From the NCBI RefSeq assembly GCF_001006325.2, contig NZ_LBIA02000001.1, positions 2,233,501 through 2,297,500 of the forward strand: a stretch of DNA of 64,000 bases, written 5' to 3'. Under the pieces are notes generated by a model. The model was not told the DNA's origin and ran no database searches. It saw only the letters and a list, made by a program, of their open reading frames with translations. Shown piece by piece: positions 54,706-62,369 of the stretch. This stretch comes from Afipia massiliensis (GTDB taxonomy: Bacteria; Pseudomonadota; Alphaproteobacteria; Rhizobiales; Xanthobacteraceae). Made by a program: the position numbers and the translations under genes. The first letter of the stretch is position 1, and each line of letters starts with the position of its first letter.

Positions 54706-55422
54706 TCAGTTGCTCGCTTTGGCCGCGCGCACCAGCGCGGGCTTCTCGCGATAGTTCTCGGCGAAGATCTTCTTCAGGCTCTCGATCTTCGGCAAATCGT
54801 TGAACACAATATAGGGCTGGTTGGGGTGCCGCGTCAGGTAGTCCTGATGATAATCTTCCGCCGCATAGAAGCCCTGCAACGGTTCGAGCGTGGTGGCGAT
54901 CGACTTCTTGTAGACCTTCGCGCCGTTGAGCTGCGCGATGTAGTCCTGAACCAGCTTGCGCTCGGCCGGGTCCGACGTGAAGATCGTGGAACGATACTGC
55001 GTGCCGGTGTCCGGGCCCTGGCGGTTGAGCTGGGTCGGATCGTGCACCACCGAGAAGTAGATCTGCAGCAGCCTGCCGAGCGTCACCTGCTTCGGATCGT
55101 AGGTGATCTGCACGGCTTCGGCGTGGCCGGTGGTGCCGCGCCCGATCGCTTCGTAGTTCGCTGTCGAGGCCTTGCCGCCCGCATAACCCGACACCGCGTT
55201 GGTGACGCCCTTGGTGTGCTGGTAGACGCCCTGCACGCCCCAGAAACAGCCGCCCGCGAGTACGAAAGTCTTCAGGCCCTCGGCGGGCGCGATGTCGGCG
55301 GCCGGCGGCGGAATGATGAAGGCTTCCTCGGAGGCGCGGGAGGGCGCGGTGAACCAGCCGAGCGCCAGCACGCCGGCGGCGGTCAGGGCAAGAGCGATGC
55401 GGCGGAACTGGGTGCGATCCAT
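54706..55422 (-). CDS. msrA: Periplasmic peptide-methionine (S)-S-oxide reductase MsrA, 238 aa
   Basis: N-terminal signal peptide (RRIALALTAAGVLALGWFTA|PSRA) then the MsrA domain with GGCFWGVQGVYQHTKGV, SGYAGG, GHAEAVQITYDP and YHQDYL. The catalytic Cys is in GCFWG. With MsrB downstream it repairs oxidised methionine, this one probably in the periplasm. Confidence 0.96.
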   Translation of the reverse strand: MDRTQFRRIALALTAAGVLALGWFTAPSRASEEAFIIPPPAADIAPAEGLKTFVLAGGCFWGVQGVYQHTKGVTNAVSGYAGGKASTANYEAIGRGTTGHAEAVQITYDPKQVTLGRLLQIYFSVVHDPTQLNRQGPDTGTQYRSTIFTSDPAERKLVQDYIAQLNGAKVYKKSIATTLEPLQGFYAAEDYHQDYLTRHPNQPYIVFNDLPKIESLKKIFAENYREKPALVRAAKASN

Positions 55423-55633
55423 GATGGTCCTCTTCGTCGGCAGGGCGTTTCCGCCAGTGCCCTAGATACGCGGATAAGACCCCGCCGTTACGGCAAAATT
55501 CCACACAAAAATGTGAACCTGACGCCTGATTTTCCGCGCCCGCCCGGCGATGGAACGCGCGCCATCGGGGCGCGTTGGCTCTGACGTTACGCAATGCATT
55601 GCCAGGCCAGACATTTCCATCGGGGTCTTTCCA

Positions 55634-56710
55634 ATGGCCGACATCGACATTCGCAAAGGCATGCCGTCGGCGCAGATATCGAAAGACGAATTCGCCAGAC
55701 GCTACCGCGCGCGCTTTGCCGATCCGGCGTTCGCACCGCTGGAGCGGGAAATCTCGGCGATCATCGACGCGGCATGGGATGGCTATGACCATTCGCGTAA
55801 AGCACCGGGCACGCGGAAAGCCGGTCCGGGCTTTTCCGATCCCGATTACGATCTCTCGCTCGACTGGCTCGCGGCGCGTGACGAAATCCATGCCGCGCAG
55901 CGCCGCCACGACGATCCGAACGAGACCCCGCGCATTCTCCTCATCAACGGCTCCTCGCGCAGCGAGCATACCTGTCCCGGCGAGATGTCGAAGACCTGGC
56001 GTCTGGTGAAATTCGCGCAACCGGAATTCGAGGAGCGGGGGCTCGCGGTCGATATCCTCGACCTGTCGCGGCTGACGTCCGAATTCGGCCGCGCGATTCA
56101 TCCGTGCAAGGCCTGCGTCTCGACCGCAATGCCGCTGTGTCATTGGCCATGCAGTTGCTACCCGAACTATGCGCTGGGCCAGACCGGCGACTGGATGAAC
56201 GAGATCTATCCGCTGTGGGTCGCGGCGCACGGCATCATGATCGTGACGCCGGTGAACTGGTATCACGCGCCGGCCGGCCTGAAGGCGATGATCGACCGGC
56301 TGGTCTGCGCCGACGGCGGCAATCCCGATCCGACCACGACGCACGGCAAGAAGCCGGCGGAAGCCAAGGCGCTCGAGTTGAAGGGCTGGCATTATCCACG
56401 GCATCTCGACGGCCGTCACTTCGCGGTGGTGGTGCATGGCGACACCGTCGGCGCCGAAACGCTGCGGCGCACGCTGTGCGACTGGCTGACCGACATGTCG
56501 CTGGTGTCCGCGAGCCGCACCGCCGAGCACGACGGCTACATCGGCTACTTCGAGCCTTACGCGACATCGCATCAGGCGCTCGACAAGAACGAGGACTTTC
56601 AGGAGGAAACCCGCAATGCCGCCCGCGCGCTGGCGAACGCCGTGAAGCTCGCCCGCGCCGGAGAATATCAGCGGCCGGACGACGATCTGGAAGACCCCAA
56701 TCCGAAGTGA
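55634..56710 (+). CDS. NAD(P)H-dependent FMN reductase/flavodoxin-like protein, 358 aa
   Basis: A charged N-terminal part (about 90 residues) precedes a flavodoxin-like domain with RILLINGSSRSEHTCPGEMS (FMN phosphate loop), IHPCKACVSTAMPLCHWPCS, MIVTPVNWYHAPAGLKAMID and DWLTDMSLV. Multiple Cys in the centre suggest a metal or redox site. Substrate unknown. ATG 55634. Confidence 0.85.
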   Translation: MADIDIRKGMPSAQISKDEFARRYRARFADPAFAPLEREISAIIDAAWDGYDHSRKAPGTRKAGPGFSDPDYDLSLDWLAARDEIHAAQRRHDDPNETPRILLINGSSRSEHTCPGEMSKTWRLVKFAQPEFEERGLAVDILDLSRLTSEFGRAIHPCKACVSTAMPLCHWPCSCYPNYALGQTGDWMNEIYPLWVAAHGIMIVTPVNWYHAPAGLKAMIDRLVCADGGNPDPTTTHGKKPAEAKALELKGWHYPRHLDGRHFAVVVHGDTVGAETLRRTLCDWLTDMSLVSASRTAEHDGYIGYFEPYATSHQALDKNEDFQEETRNAARALANAVKLARAGEYQRPDDDLEDPNPK

Positions 56711-56814
56711 GGCGAGGAGAACCGTTCAGGCCTCCGCGCGTTATCCCGCGCATGCGCCGGGTGACAACCGGCCGCAACGGGGATGATGGACGCAGCTGAT
56801 TTTGCCGGTTTCTG

Positions 56815-56863
56815 GCTGCGGCACCAACGCATCGGTACGCGTTTTGTCTAACCCGTTCCCGGC
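56815..56863 (+). repeat. 49-bp imperfect direct repeat, left copy
   Basis: GCTGCGGCACCAACGCATCG then GTACGCGTTTTGTCTAAC and onward. It matches 59148-59196 at 40 of 49 positions by my count, same strand and same length. The two copies bracket the P1 pair, P6 copy Y and the split nuclease module. The 56711-57694 stretch otherwise lacks genes; open frames there are translations of repeats. Confidence 0.75.
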
Positions 56864-56947
56864 GTGTGCGCTTCCTCTCCGATTCGATTTTCAAACAGCC
56901 ACGTTCAATAGCCGCGCAGGAAGGCTTCCCCTCGCACACTTCTCCGG

Positions 56948-57072
56948 GTCGTCCCCGCGAAGGCGGGGACCCATACTCCCTGAGTTGTCGATTTGAGGGA
57001 GATGTCGGAGCAGTGTTCTCGCCACCATTATGATGTTCGGTGGTTATGGGTCCCCGCCTGCGCGGGGACGAC
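56948..57072. repeat. Inverted pair of family P1 repeats
   Basis: Facing units 56948-56974 and 57046-57072 around a 71-base non-coding spacer. Same unit type as the GIY-YIG shell at 13482-13848. Confidence 0.9.
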
Positions 57073-57438
57073 ATTGAGTGTGATGCGACAGCGTGGGTCA
57101 CTTCGACTTCATTCAAATTTCAAACAGCCACACACATCCGTTCCCGCGCGCCGAATTGCGCGGGTTGGGCTTTGGCTCACCCCTCGAAAGCGCGCGCGAG
57201 GCCTGCCTCGTTCGCGCCCTCATAAAATGAGGGGAGATGGAGCGCCGCCAGGCGCAACATCGTTGTCGTCGCTCGATCGTTCGCCGCTTGCGACGGCGGC
57301 AAACAAAAGAGCGCATCGCCTTGCGGCGCTCCATCGACGCTGCGTGCGGACGCCTCCGAAGAGGCCGCGAACCGCAGCGCGCGGATTCTCGCCACAGCGA
57401 ACGCTGCGGCAACCATCCGCTGCGGCGTCTCAGGCGTA

Positions 57439-57675
57439 GGGACCGTACTTCCGGGTGAGGATGGGGGAGCAACTCGACCCCTGATCCGGACGGCTTTCGC
57501 CGCCTTCGTCCTCACCGCGTCCAGCCGCGAACGGCAGAGCCACGTAGTTGGCCCGGACGGTGACCCTCAGCCTCCCGGACGTGTGGGTGCGAACCACGCG
57601 CGCGGGCGCCGCGCTTCATTCCACTTCAAGAACGCCTCTAGAAGCGCCCCTCATGAATGGAGCAATAGGAATATA
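57439..57675. repeat. Large dispersed repeat P6, copy Y (about 237 bp, inverted)
   Basis: Reverse complement of copy X at 50937-51185, from AATAGGAATATA (57664-57675) to GGGACCGTACTTCCGGGTG. Its TATATTCCTATT end faces the split nuclease gene, as copy X's does the OLD gene. Sequence between about 57113 and 57438 is GC-rich and non-coding. Confidence 0.85.
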
Positions 57676-57694
57676 GGCCTATGATGGGGATATG

Positions 57695-58663
57695 TCAATC
57701 AGCTAACTTCAGTTGTGATTTTACTTTTGATTCGAGGCCCGCCATTGGAAACTGAACGACCGAACCTGCCTGTTCGAAGATAGCGTGACGGAAAACAGCT
57801 TTTAGTTCTGGACTAGGATTTTCCCTAACCGCTTTAACTGCGAAAAAAAGATCGGTTGTTCTAACAAGGCGCGCACCGTTTCGCTGTGCCGCCGTAGCGA
57901 CCTTAGCAGTAAAAAAATCCCCTCTTTCTTCTAACGGCTTCAGCCTGAAAGCGTTTCCAAAGAGCACGCCTAAAGCGTGTTCCGATACTTCATCTCTTTC
58001 AAAATCCTCGCTGATGTTTCGCTCCAATTGCGACATCTTATCTATGTTAATCGCTTTGCCATCCTTGCCTTCAATCTCGCCAAGGAACCGGTTTCCGTCC
58101 GCTGTGAAAATGACGTCGAATTCGCTTTCGCCATCGCTCAAGGCGCTGACTTCAAATCCCAATTCGGTCAATGCGGCGCGAACTATTGCTTCCAGCGATT
58201 TTCCTTGGTCATAAAGAAGGGATTTTAGTTCTTTGTACTGATCTAATTCATCCAGTTGTTTGTCATGTTCTGTTTGTAGGTTTGCGATCTCGTTTGAGAT
58301 TTCGCTTATCCGTTTTTCGAGTGCGTCCTCTGCAGGCAATCGGAAAACATCGGAAGTAACCCAATCAGGTTCAGAGGTTTTCTCGCTTGTATTTCTGCAT
58401 TCGTTATCAATTTGAACTAACGCAGCTTCAAATTTCGCCGCGAACGAGCGAGCTACTTTTGTCCAGTCTTCCTCTCCGTCGGTATCGCTTTCTGCTTCGC
58501 CTTCATCGTCGAATCCGTCCGGATAAATAAAATCGGGTATGAAGATGAAGTTACCCTTCGTTTGAACTGAAGCCGCGATGGTCGTGTTGTTGTCTGAGGT
58601 TGTCAGTAATGGTGTCGTTTTTCCTGCCTCAAACGTAACGACGTACTGAGAGTGCGCCTCCAT
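57695..58663 (-). CDS. PD-(D/E)xK restriction-endonuclease-like protein, C-terminal fragment, 322 aa
   Basis: A coiled-coil segment (EDALEKRISEISNEIANLQT) leads into a nuclease-like core: LEAIVRAALTELGFEVSALS, EFDVIFTADGNRFLGEIEGK with Asp and Glu-x-Lys at PD-(D/E)xK spacing, as in Mrr-like or restriction_endonuclease_3-type domains. It is AT-rich. The frame stays open upstream of the ATG 58663 without a stop to about 58763, and those residues look natural (RLFYQLTNIRNATGSKFRRE), so this is probably the second half of the gene at 58603. Confidence 0.7.
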   Translation of the reverse strand: MEAHSQYVVTFEAGKTTPLLTTSDNNTTIAASVQTKGNFIFIPDFIYPDGFDDEGEAESDTDGEEDWTKVARSFAAKFEAALVQIDNECRNTSEKTSEPDWVTSDVFRLPAEDALEKRISEISNEIANLQTEHDKQLDELDQYKELKSLLYDQGKSLEAIVRAALTELGFEVSALSDGESEFDVIFTADGNRFLGEIEGKDGKAINIDKMSQLERNISEDFERDEVSEHALGVLFGNAFRLKPLEERGDFFTAKVATAAQRNGARLVRTTDLFFAVKAVRENPSPELKAVFRHAIFEQAGSVVQFPMAGLESKVKSQLKLAD

Positions 58664-59067
58664 AGATTGCCAATAGCTTTCAATAGGTTTGATTTGCTTC
58701 TCGCGCCGAAACTTAGAGCCAGTAGCATTCCGTATGTTTGTGAGCTGATAGAATAGTCTTTTTGACCTGTCGCGATGTAAAAGTCTTCCCGCTCTACAAG
58801 TATGACAATGATTGTCTTACCAGCGTTAAAGGCGGCCGTAATTTGGTTTTTCCAGTGCTGAGCAAGCTCTCTTATCGCAAACGAGTCAGAGTCATTGTAG
58901 GAAGGTTTGCCGTGATACTGATCATAAGTGTAAAATTGGCCACTCAGCACAGGATGGACGACGATAATGTCGCCATCTAAGAGGCTGCGTCGCGAGTTTA
59001 GCTGCACGTATTCAGCATTCGGCCACGGCATATCTAGGCCAACCATCATAATTGTGCGCTTGCTCAT
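58603..59067 (-). CDS. N-terminal fragment of the same split protein, 154 aa as read
   Basis: MSKRTIMMVGLDMPWPNAEY, LLDGDIIVVHPVLSGQFYTY and TIIVILVEREDFYIATGQ form an unrecognised alpha/beta domain; after about residue 102 the reading becomes unlikely. AGGGG precedes ATG 59067. A one-base deletion in an A5 run (58759-58763) would shift it from the 57695 frame; restoring one A gives a single protein of about 457 residues. Confidence 0.65.
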   Translation of the reverse strand: MSKRTIMMVGLDMPWPNAEYVQLNSRRSLLDGDIIVVHPVLSGQFYTYDQYHGKPSYNDSDSFAIRELAQHWKNQITAAFNAGKTIIVILVEREDFYIATGQKDYSISSQTYGMLLALSFGARSKSNLLKAIGNLWRRTLSTSLRLRQEKRHHY

Positions 59068-59147
59068 AAAATTCCCCTGAATATAAATCTGGCAATTTTT
59101 TATCCTATCCAATCACGAGCTTTCTGACCGCCATTTTATTGCAACTA

Positions 59148-59196
59148 GCTGAGGCACCTAGGCGTCAGTACGCGTTTCGTCTAACGCGTCTCCGGC
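59148..59196 (+). repeat. 49-bp imperfect direct repeat, right copy
   Basis: GCTGAGGCACCTAGGCGTCA then GTACGCGTTTCGTCTAAC and onward; partner of 56815-56863. It lies just upstream of the split nuclease gene. Confidence 0.75.
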
Positions 59197-59226
59197 AGGC
59201 GCTGACAAAATGTGATGCAAATGCAC

Positions 59227-59316
59227 GTCATGGCCGGGCTTGTCCCGGCCATCCACGTCTCTTTTAAGATTGCGAAGCGAAGTCGTGGATCACCGGGTCA
59301 AGCCCGGTGATGACAA
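59227..59316. repeat. Inverted repeat pair of family P3
   Basis: CATGGCCGGGCTTGTCCCGG ... and GGATCACCGGGTCAAGCCCG face each other, like 23829-23918 and 28807-28895. Confidence 0.85.
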
Positions 59317-59372
59317 TCGAGGGTGGTGTGCGCTCAGCGGCCTGCCCGACAAGGGTAGCGGAGAACCATCAA

Positions 59373-59450
59373 CGTCATTGCGAGCGTAGCGAAGCAATCC
59401 ACTCTTGAGAAAAGCTGGATTGCTTCGTCGCTACGCTCCTCGCAATGACG
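59373..59450. repeat. Inverted repeat pair of family P4
   Basis: CGTCATTGCGAGCGTAGCGA ... GATTGCTTCGTCGCTACGCT and GCAATGACG fold as one long hairpin just after the galU stop, a very common Rhizobiales intergenic element. It could also stop galU transcription. Confidence 0.85.
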
Positions 59451-59462
59451 GAGTGGTATCCC

Positions 59463-60335
59463 TCAAATATACTTCTTCATTTCCATGAGTAGGTCGCTGC
59501 GCAGGTCCTCGCGGTCCATCGCATAGGCAATGTTCGCGGCCAAAAATCCGGACTTCGAGCCGCAGTCGTAGCTCTTGCCCTTGAACTTGAAGCCGTAGAA
59601 CGGCTGTGACTTGGCAAGGCCGAGCATCGCGTCGGTGAGCTGGATCTCGCCGCCCGCGCCCTTCGGCTGGGTCTCCAGCACCTTGAAGATTTCCGGCTGC
59701 AAAATGTAACGCCCGGTGATCGAGAGGTTCGAGGGCGCTGATTCCTTCTTCGGCTTCTCGACCATGCCGTCGAGTTCGAACAGGTCGCCCTTGGCCGGGC
59801 CTACGCCGACCACGCCGTACATGTGGACCTGATCCATCGGCACTTCTTCCACCGCGATGATGTTGGCCTTGTCCGCGCCTGCCGCGTTGGCGGCGTCGAT
59901 CATCTGCTTCAGCCCGCTGGGTTTGTTTTTCACCAGCACGTCCGGCAGCAGAACCGCGAACGGCTCGTTGCCAATGATGTCGCGCGCACACCACACCGCA
60001 TGGCCGAGGCCGAGCGGCGCCTGCTGCCGCGTGAACGAGGTCGCGCCGGCGTCCGGCTGGTCGCGCTCGAGGATGTCCATTTCCTTCAGTTTGTTGCGCT
60101 CGCGCAGCGTGTCCTCAAGCTCATAGGGCCGGTCGAAATGGTCTTCGATCACGCCCTTGTTGCGGCCGGTGACGAACACGAGATGCTCGATGCCGGCTTC
60201 CAGCGCCTCGTCCACCACATGCTGGATCAGCGGGCGGTCGACTACGGTGAGCATTTCCTTCGGCATGGCCTTGGTGGCCGGGAGAAAGCGGGTGCCAAGA
60301 CCGGCGACGGGAAACACAGCTTTACGGATTTTCAT
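59463..60335 (-). CDS. galU: UTP-glucose-1-phosphate uridylyltransferase, 290 aa
   Basis: MKIRKAVFPVAGLGTRFLPA with the nucleotide-binding loop, PKEMLTVVDRPLIQHVVDEA, PLGLGHAVWCARDIIGNEPF and GEIQLTDAMLGLAKSQPFYG. Makes UDP-glucose for exopolysaccharide, LPS and osmoregulated glucans. Normal length. Confidence 0.97.
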   Translation of the reverse strand: MKIRKAVFPVAGLGTRFLPATKAMPKEMLTVVDRPLIQHVVDEALEAGIEHLVFVTGRNKGVIEDHFDRPYELEDTLRERNKLKEMDILERDQPDAGATSFTRQQAPLGLGHAVWCARDIIGNEPFAVLLPDVLVKNKPSGLKQMIDAANAAGADKANIIAVEEVPMDQVHMYGVVGVGPAKGDLFELDGMVEKPKKESAPSNLSITGRYILQPEIFKVLETQPKGAGGEIQLTDAMLGLAKSQPFYGFKFKGKSYDCGSKSGFLAANIAYAMDREDLRSDLLMEMKKYI

Positions 60336-60497
60336 GAGGCTCTTTGCAGGCTGAGGGAGAGTTGAGGGGTGTTAGCAGGTTTTATCGGGCTGAAAAACGG
60401 CGGGGCGGGCCCAGAATAGACATGAGTTCCGTAAAGGTTATCGGATGAACGGAAGCTGAGCGGGCTGGGGAAATTTTGTGGCGGGGTGTTGCTTCAT

Positions 60498-60626
60498 CCC
60501 TCCCCCTTGTGGGGAGGGTGGCGCGTTGCGAGCGCTAGCGAGCAACAAGCCGGGTGGGGGTGATTTCGCAGACCCCCACCCCGGTCTCGCTGTCGCTCGA
60601 CCGACCCTCCCCACAAGGGGGAGGGA
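60498..60626. repeat. Inverted pair of family P2 repeats, inward arrangement
   Basis: Left unit 60498-60561 and right unit 60572-60626 meet with their GGGGTGGGGG ends ten bases apart. It is the empty equivalent of the DUF559-bearing pair at 26983-27430. The rest of the 60336-60754 gap has no gene. Confidence 0.85.
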
Positions 60627-60754
60627 GAAGAGGGCTTCGCGCGAAACGATAAGCCGCGTCATCTCGCCGCCGAAAAATGCTGCGTTGTTAATCGGGTGGA
60701 AACCCTGTCCGGGCCTCCTGTATCCGGGATAGTCTTGAGCGGGTGTGGAGTACA

Positions 60755-62182
60755 ATGACACGGATCGAACGTGAAGAAAGCGCGTGGCTGATGGTCGCGG
60801 GCGCGGCGCTGACCATGTCGGTGGTCGCGGTGGTCTCGCTGATGGCCGGTCCGGCCCATGGTCAGACCGCGTCCGGCCGCGGCGGCCTGGTCCAGCGCGG
60901 CGATGTCACCGGCTCGATTCAGCAGCAGCTGCAGGCTCCGCGTCAGGTTCGGCCCGCGCCGCGCCGCATGGCGCAGGCGGCGCCGCCGAAGGAATGGAGC
61001 GGCGAGGACGGCGCGTCCGGTCACCCCTTGATGACAGCGGACGCGATCCGCCGTTCGGCTGCGAATTTCGACCGCTGCGTCGCCGGGTTCTGGCCGGAGG
61101 CTCATCGGCGCGGCATCTCGCAGCAGAGCTTTACGCGCTTCACCGCGGATCTGTCGCCCGACCTGCGCATCATGGACCTGATGGACTCGCAGCCCGAGTT
61201 CACCAAGGCGGTGTGGGATTATCTCGACATTCTCGTCACCGACGCGCGGCTCACGCGCGGCCGCGAGGTGCTGGCGCAACACGCGGCGACCTTTGCCGCG
61301 GTCGAAAAAGCCTACGGCGTCGACCGCTACATTATCGCTGCGATCTGGGGCATCGAGTCGAACTACTCGACGCAGGGCGGCGATCGCAGTGTGCTCAATT
61401 CGACCGCGACGCTGGCCTGCATCGGCCGCCGTCAGGGTTACTTCAAGGACGAGTTTCTCGCAGCACTTGAAATCCTGCATCACGGCGATCTGACCCCGCA
61501 GCAGTTGCGCGGCTCATGGGCCGGTGCATTCGGCGCGACGCAGTTCATGCCGACCGCGTTCAAGCGCTTCGCGGTGGACTTCGACCGCGACGGCAAGCGC
61601 AACGTGGTCGACGACGTGCCGGACATCATCGCCTCCACGGCGGCGAAGTTCAAAAAGGACAACTGGCAGCCGGGGCAGACCTGGGGCTATGAGGTCGAGG
61701 TGCCGCAGGGCTTCAACTACCTGCATGCCGACCGCGCCAAGAGCTACACCATCGCGCAGTGGGAGCAACTCGGCGTGAAGCGCGCCGGCGGCAAGCCGTT
61801 TCCGCGCAACACCGACAAGGCGTTCCTGCTGGCGCCTGCCGGCGCGGACGGGCCGGGTTTCCTGATGCTGGGGAATTTCCGCTCGATCATGCGCTACAAT
61901 CCGTCGGAGGCTTATGCGCTCGCCATCGGCCATTTCGCCGACCGGCTGCGCGGCGGCGGGCCGTTCCTGCAGGAATGGCCGCGGCAGGAGCGGGTACTGT
62001 CCCGCACCGAGCGGCTCGAGTTGCAGCAGCTTCTGGCCCAGCGCGGGTTCTATCGCGGCGAGCCGGACGGCAATCTCGGCGGCGAAACCAGGAAGGCGCT
62101 GCGCAGCTTCCAGGCCTCGATCGGGGCTCCGGCCGACGGGTTCGCCTCGTCCGGCGTGCTGGACCGGCTGCGCCGGCGGTAA
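60755..62182 (+). CDS. Lytic murein transglycosylase with peptidoglycan-binding domain, 475 aa
   Basis: N-terminal hydrophobic segment (LMVAGAALTMSVVAVVSLMA) as signal or anchor, a Pro/Arg-rich linker, a GH103 domain with catalytic Glu in IIAAIWGIESNYSTQGGDRS and GSWAGAFGATQFMPTAFKRF, and a C-terminal PG_binding_1 domain (ELQQLLAQRGFYRGEPDGNL, GETRKALRSFQASIGAPADG). ATG 60755 behind GGAG. Divergent from galU. Confidence 0.95.
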   Translation: MTRIEREESAWLMVAGAALTMSVVAVVSLMAGPAHGQTASGRGGLVQRGDVTGSIQQQLQAPRQVRPAPRRMAQAAPPKEWSGEDGASGHPLMTADAIRRSAANFDRCVAGFWPEAHRRGISQQSFTRFTADLSPDLRIMDLMDSQPEFTKAVWDYLDILVTDARLTRGREVLAQHAATFAAVEKAYGVDRYIIAAIWGIESNYSTQGGDRSVLNSTATLACIGRRQGYFKDEFLAALEILHHGDLTPQQLRGSWAGAFGATQFMPTAFKRFAVDFDRDGKRNVVDDVPDIIASTAAKFKKDNWQPGQTWGYEVEVPQGFNYLHADRAKSYTIAQWEQLGVKRAGGKPFPRNTDKAFLLAPAGADGPGFLMLGNFRSIMRYNPSEAYALAIGHFADRLRGGGPFLQEWPRQERVLSRTERLELQQLLAQRGFYRGEPDGNLGGETRKALRSFQASIGAPADGFASSGVLDRLRRR

Positions 62183-62369
62183 AACATGTGATTTAAGAAG
62201 GGGTTCCCGGCCTGTCGGGCCGGACTGGTCACCTTCAAGTTGACATTTTCCGGGCGCACTTGACGGATGCGGCCGGACCCCGGTTTATGGGCCGATTGCC
62301 GGAGTTTTTGGGCGGATGATTTTGCGTCCCGCATGCAAACCGTGGCCACCGGGCGAGCGACCAAGATCC

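Noticed and set aside
54638-56572. 644-codon minus-strand frame across msrA and the FMN reductase gene
   Set aside because: It overlaps two well-supported genes and contains no recognisable domain.
56802-57515. Several small frames (for example with SSPRRRGPI or RTKAAKAVRIRG)
   Set aside because: All are translations of P1 and P6 repeats.
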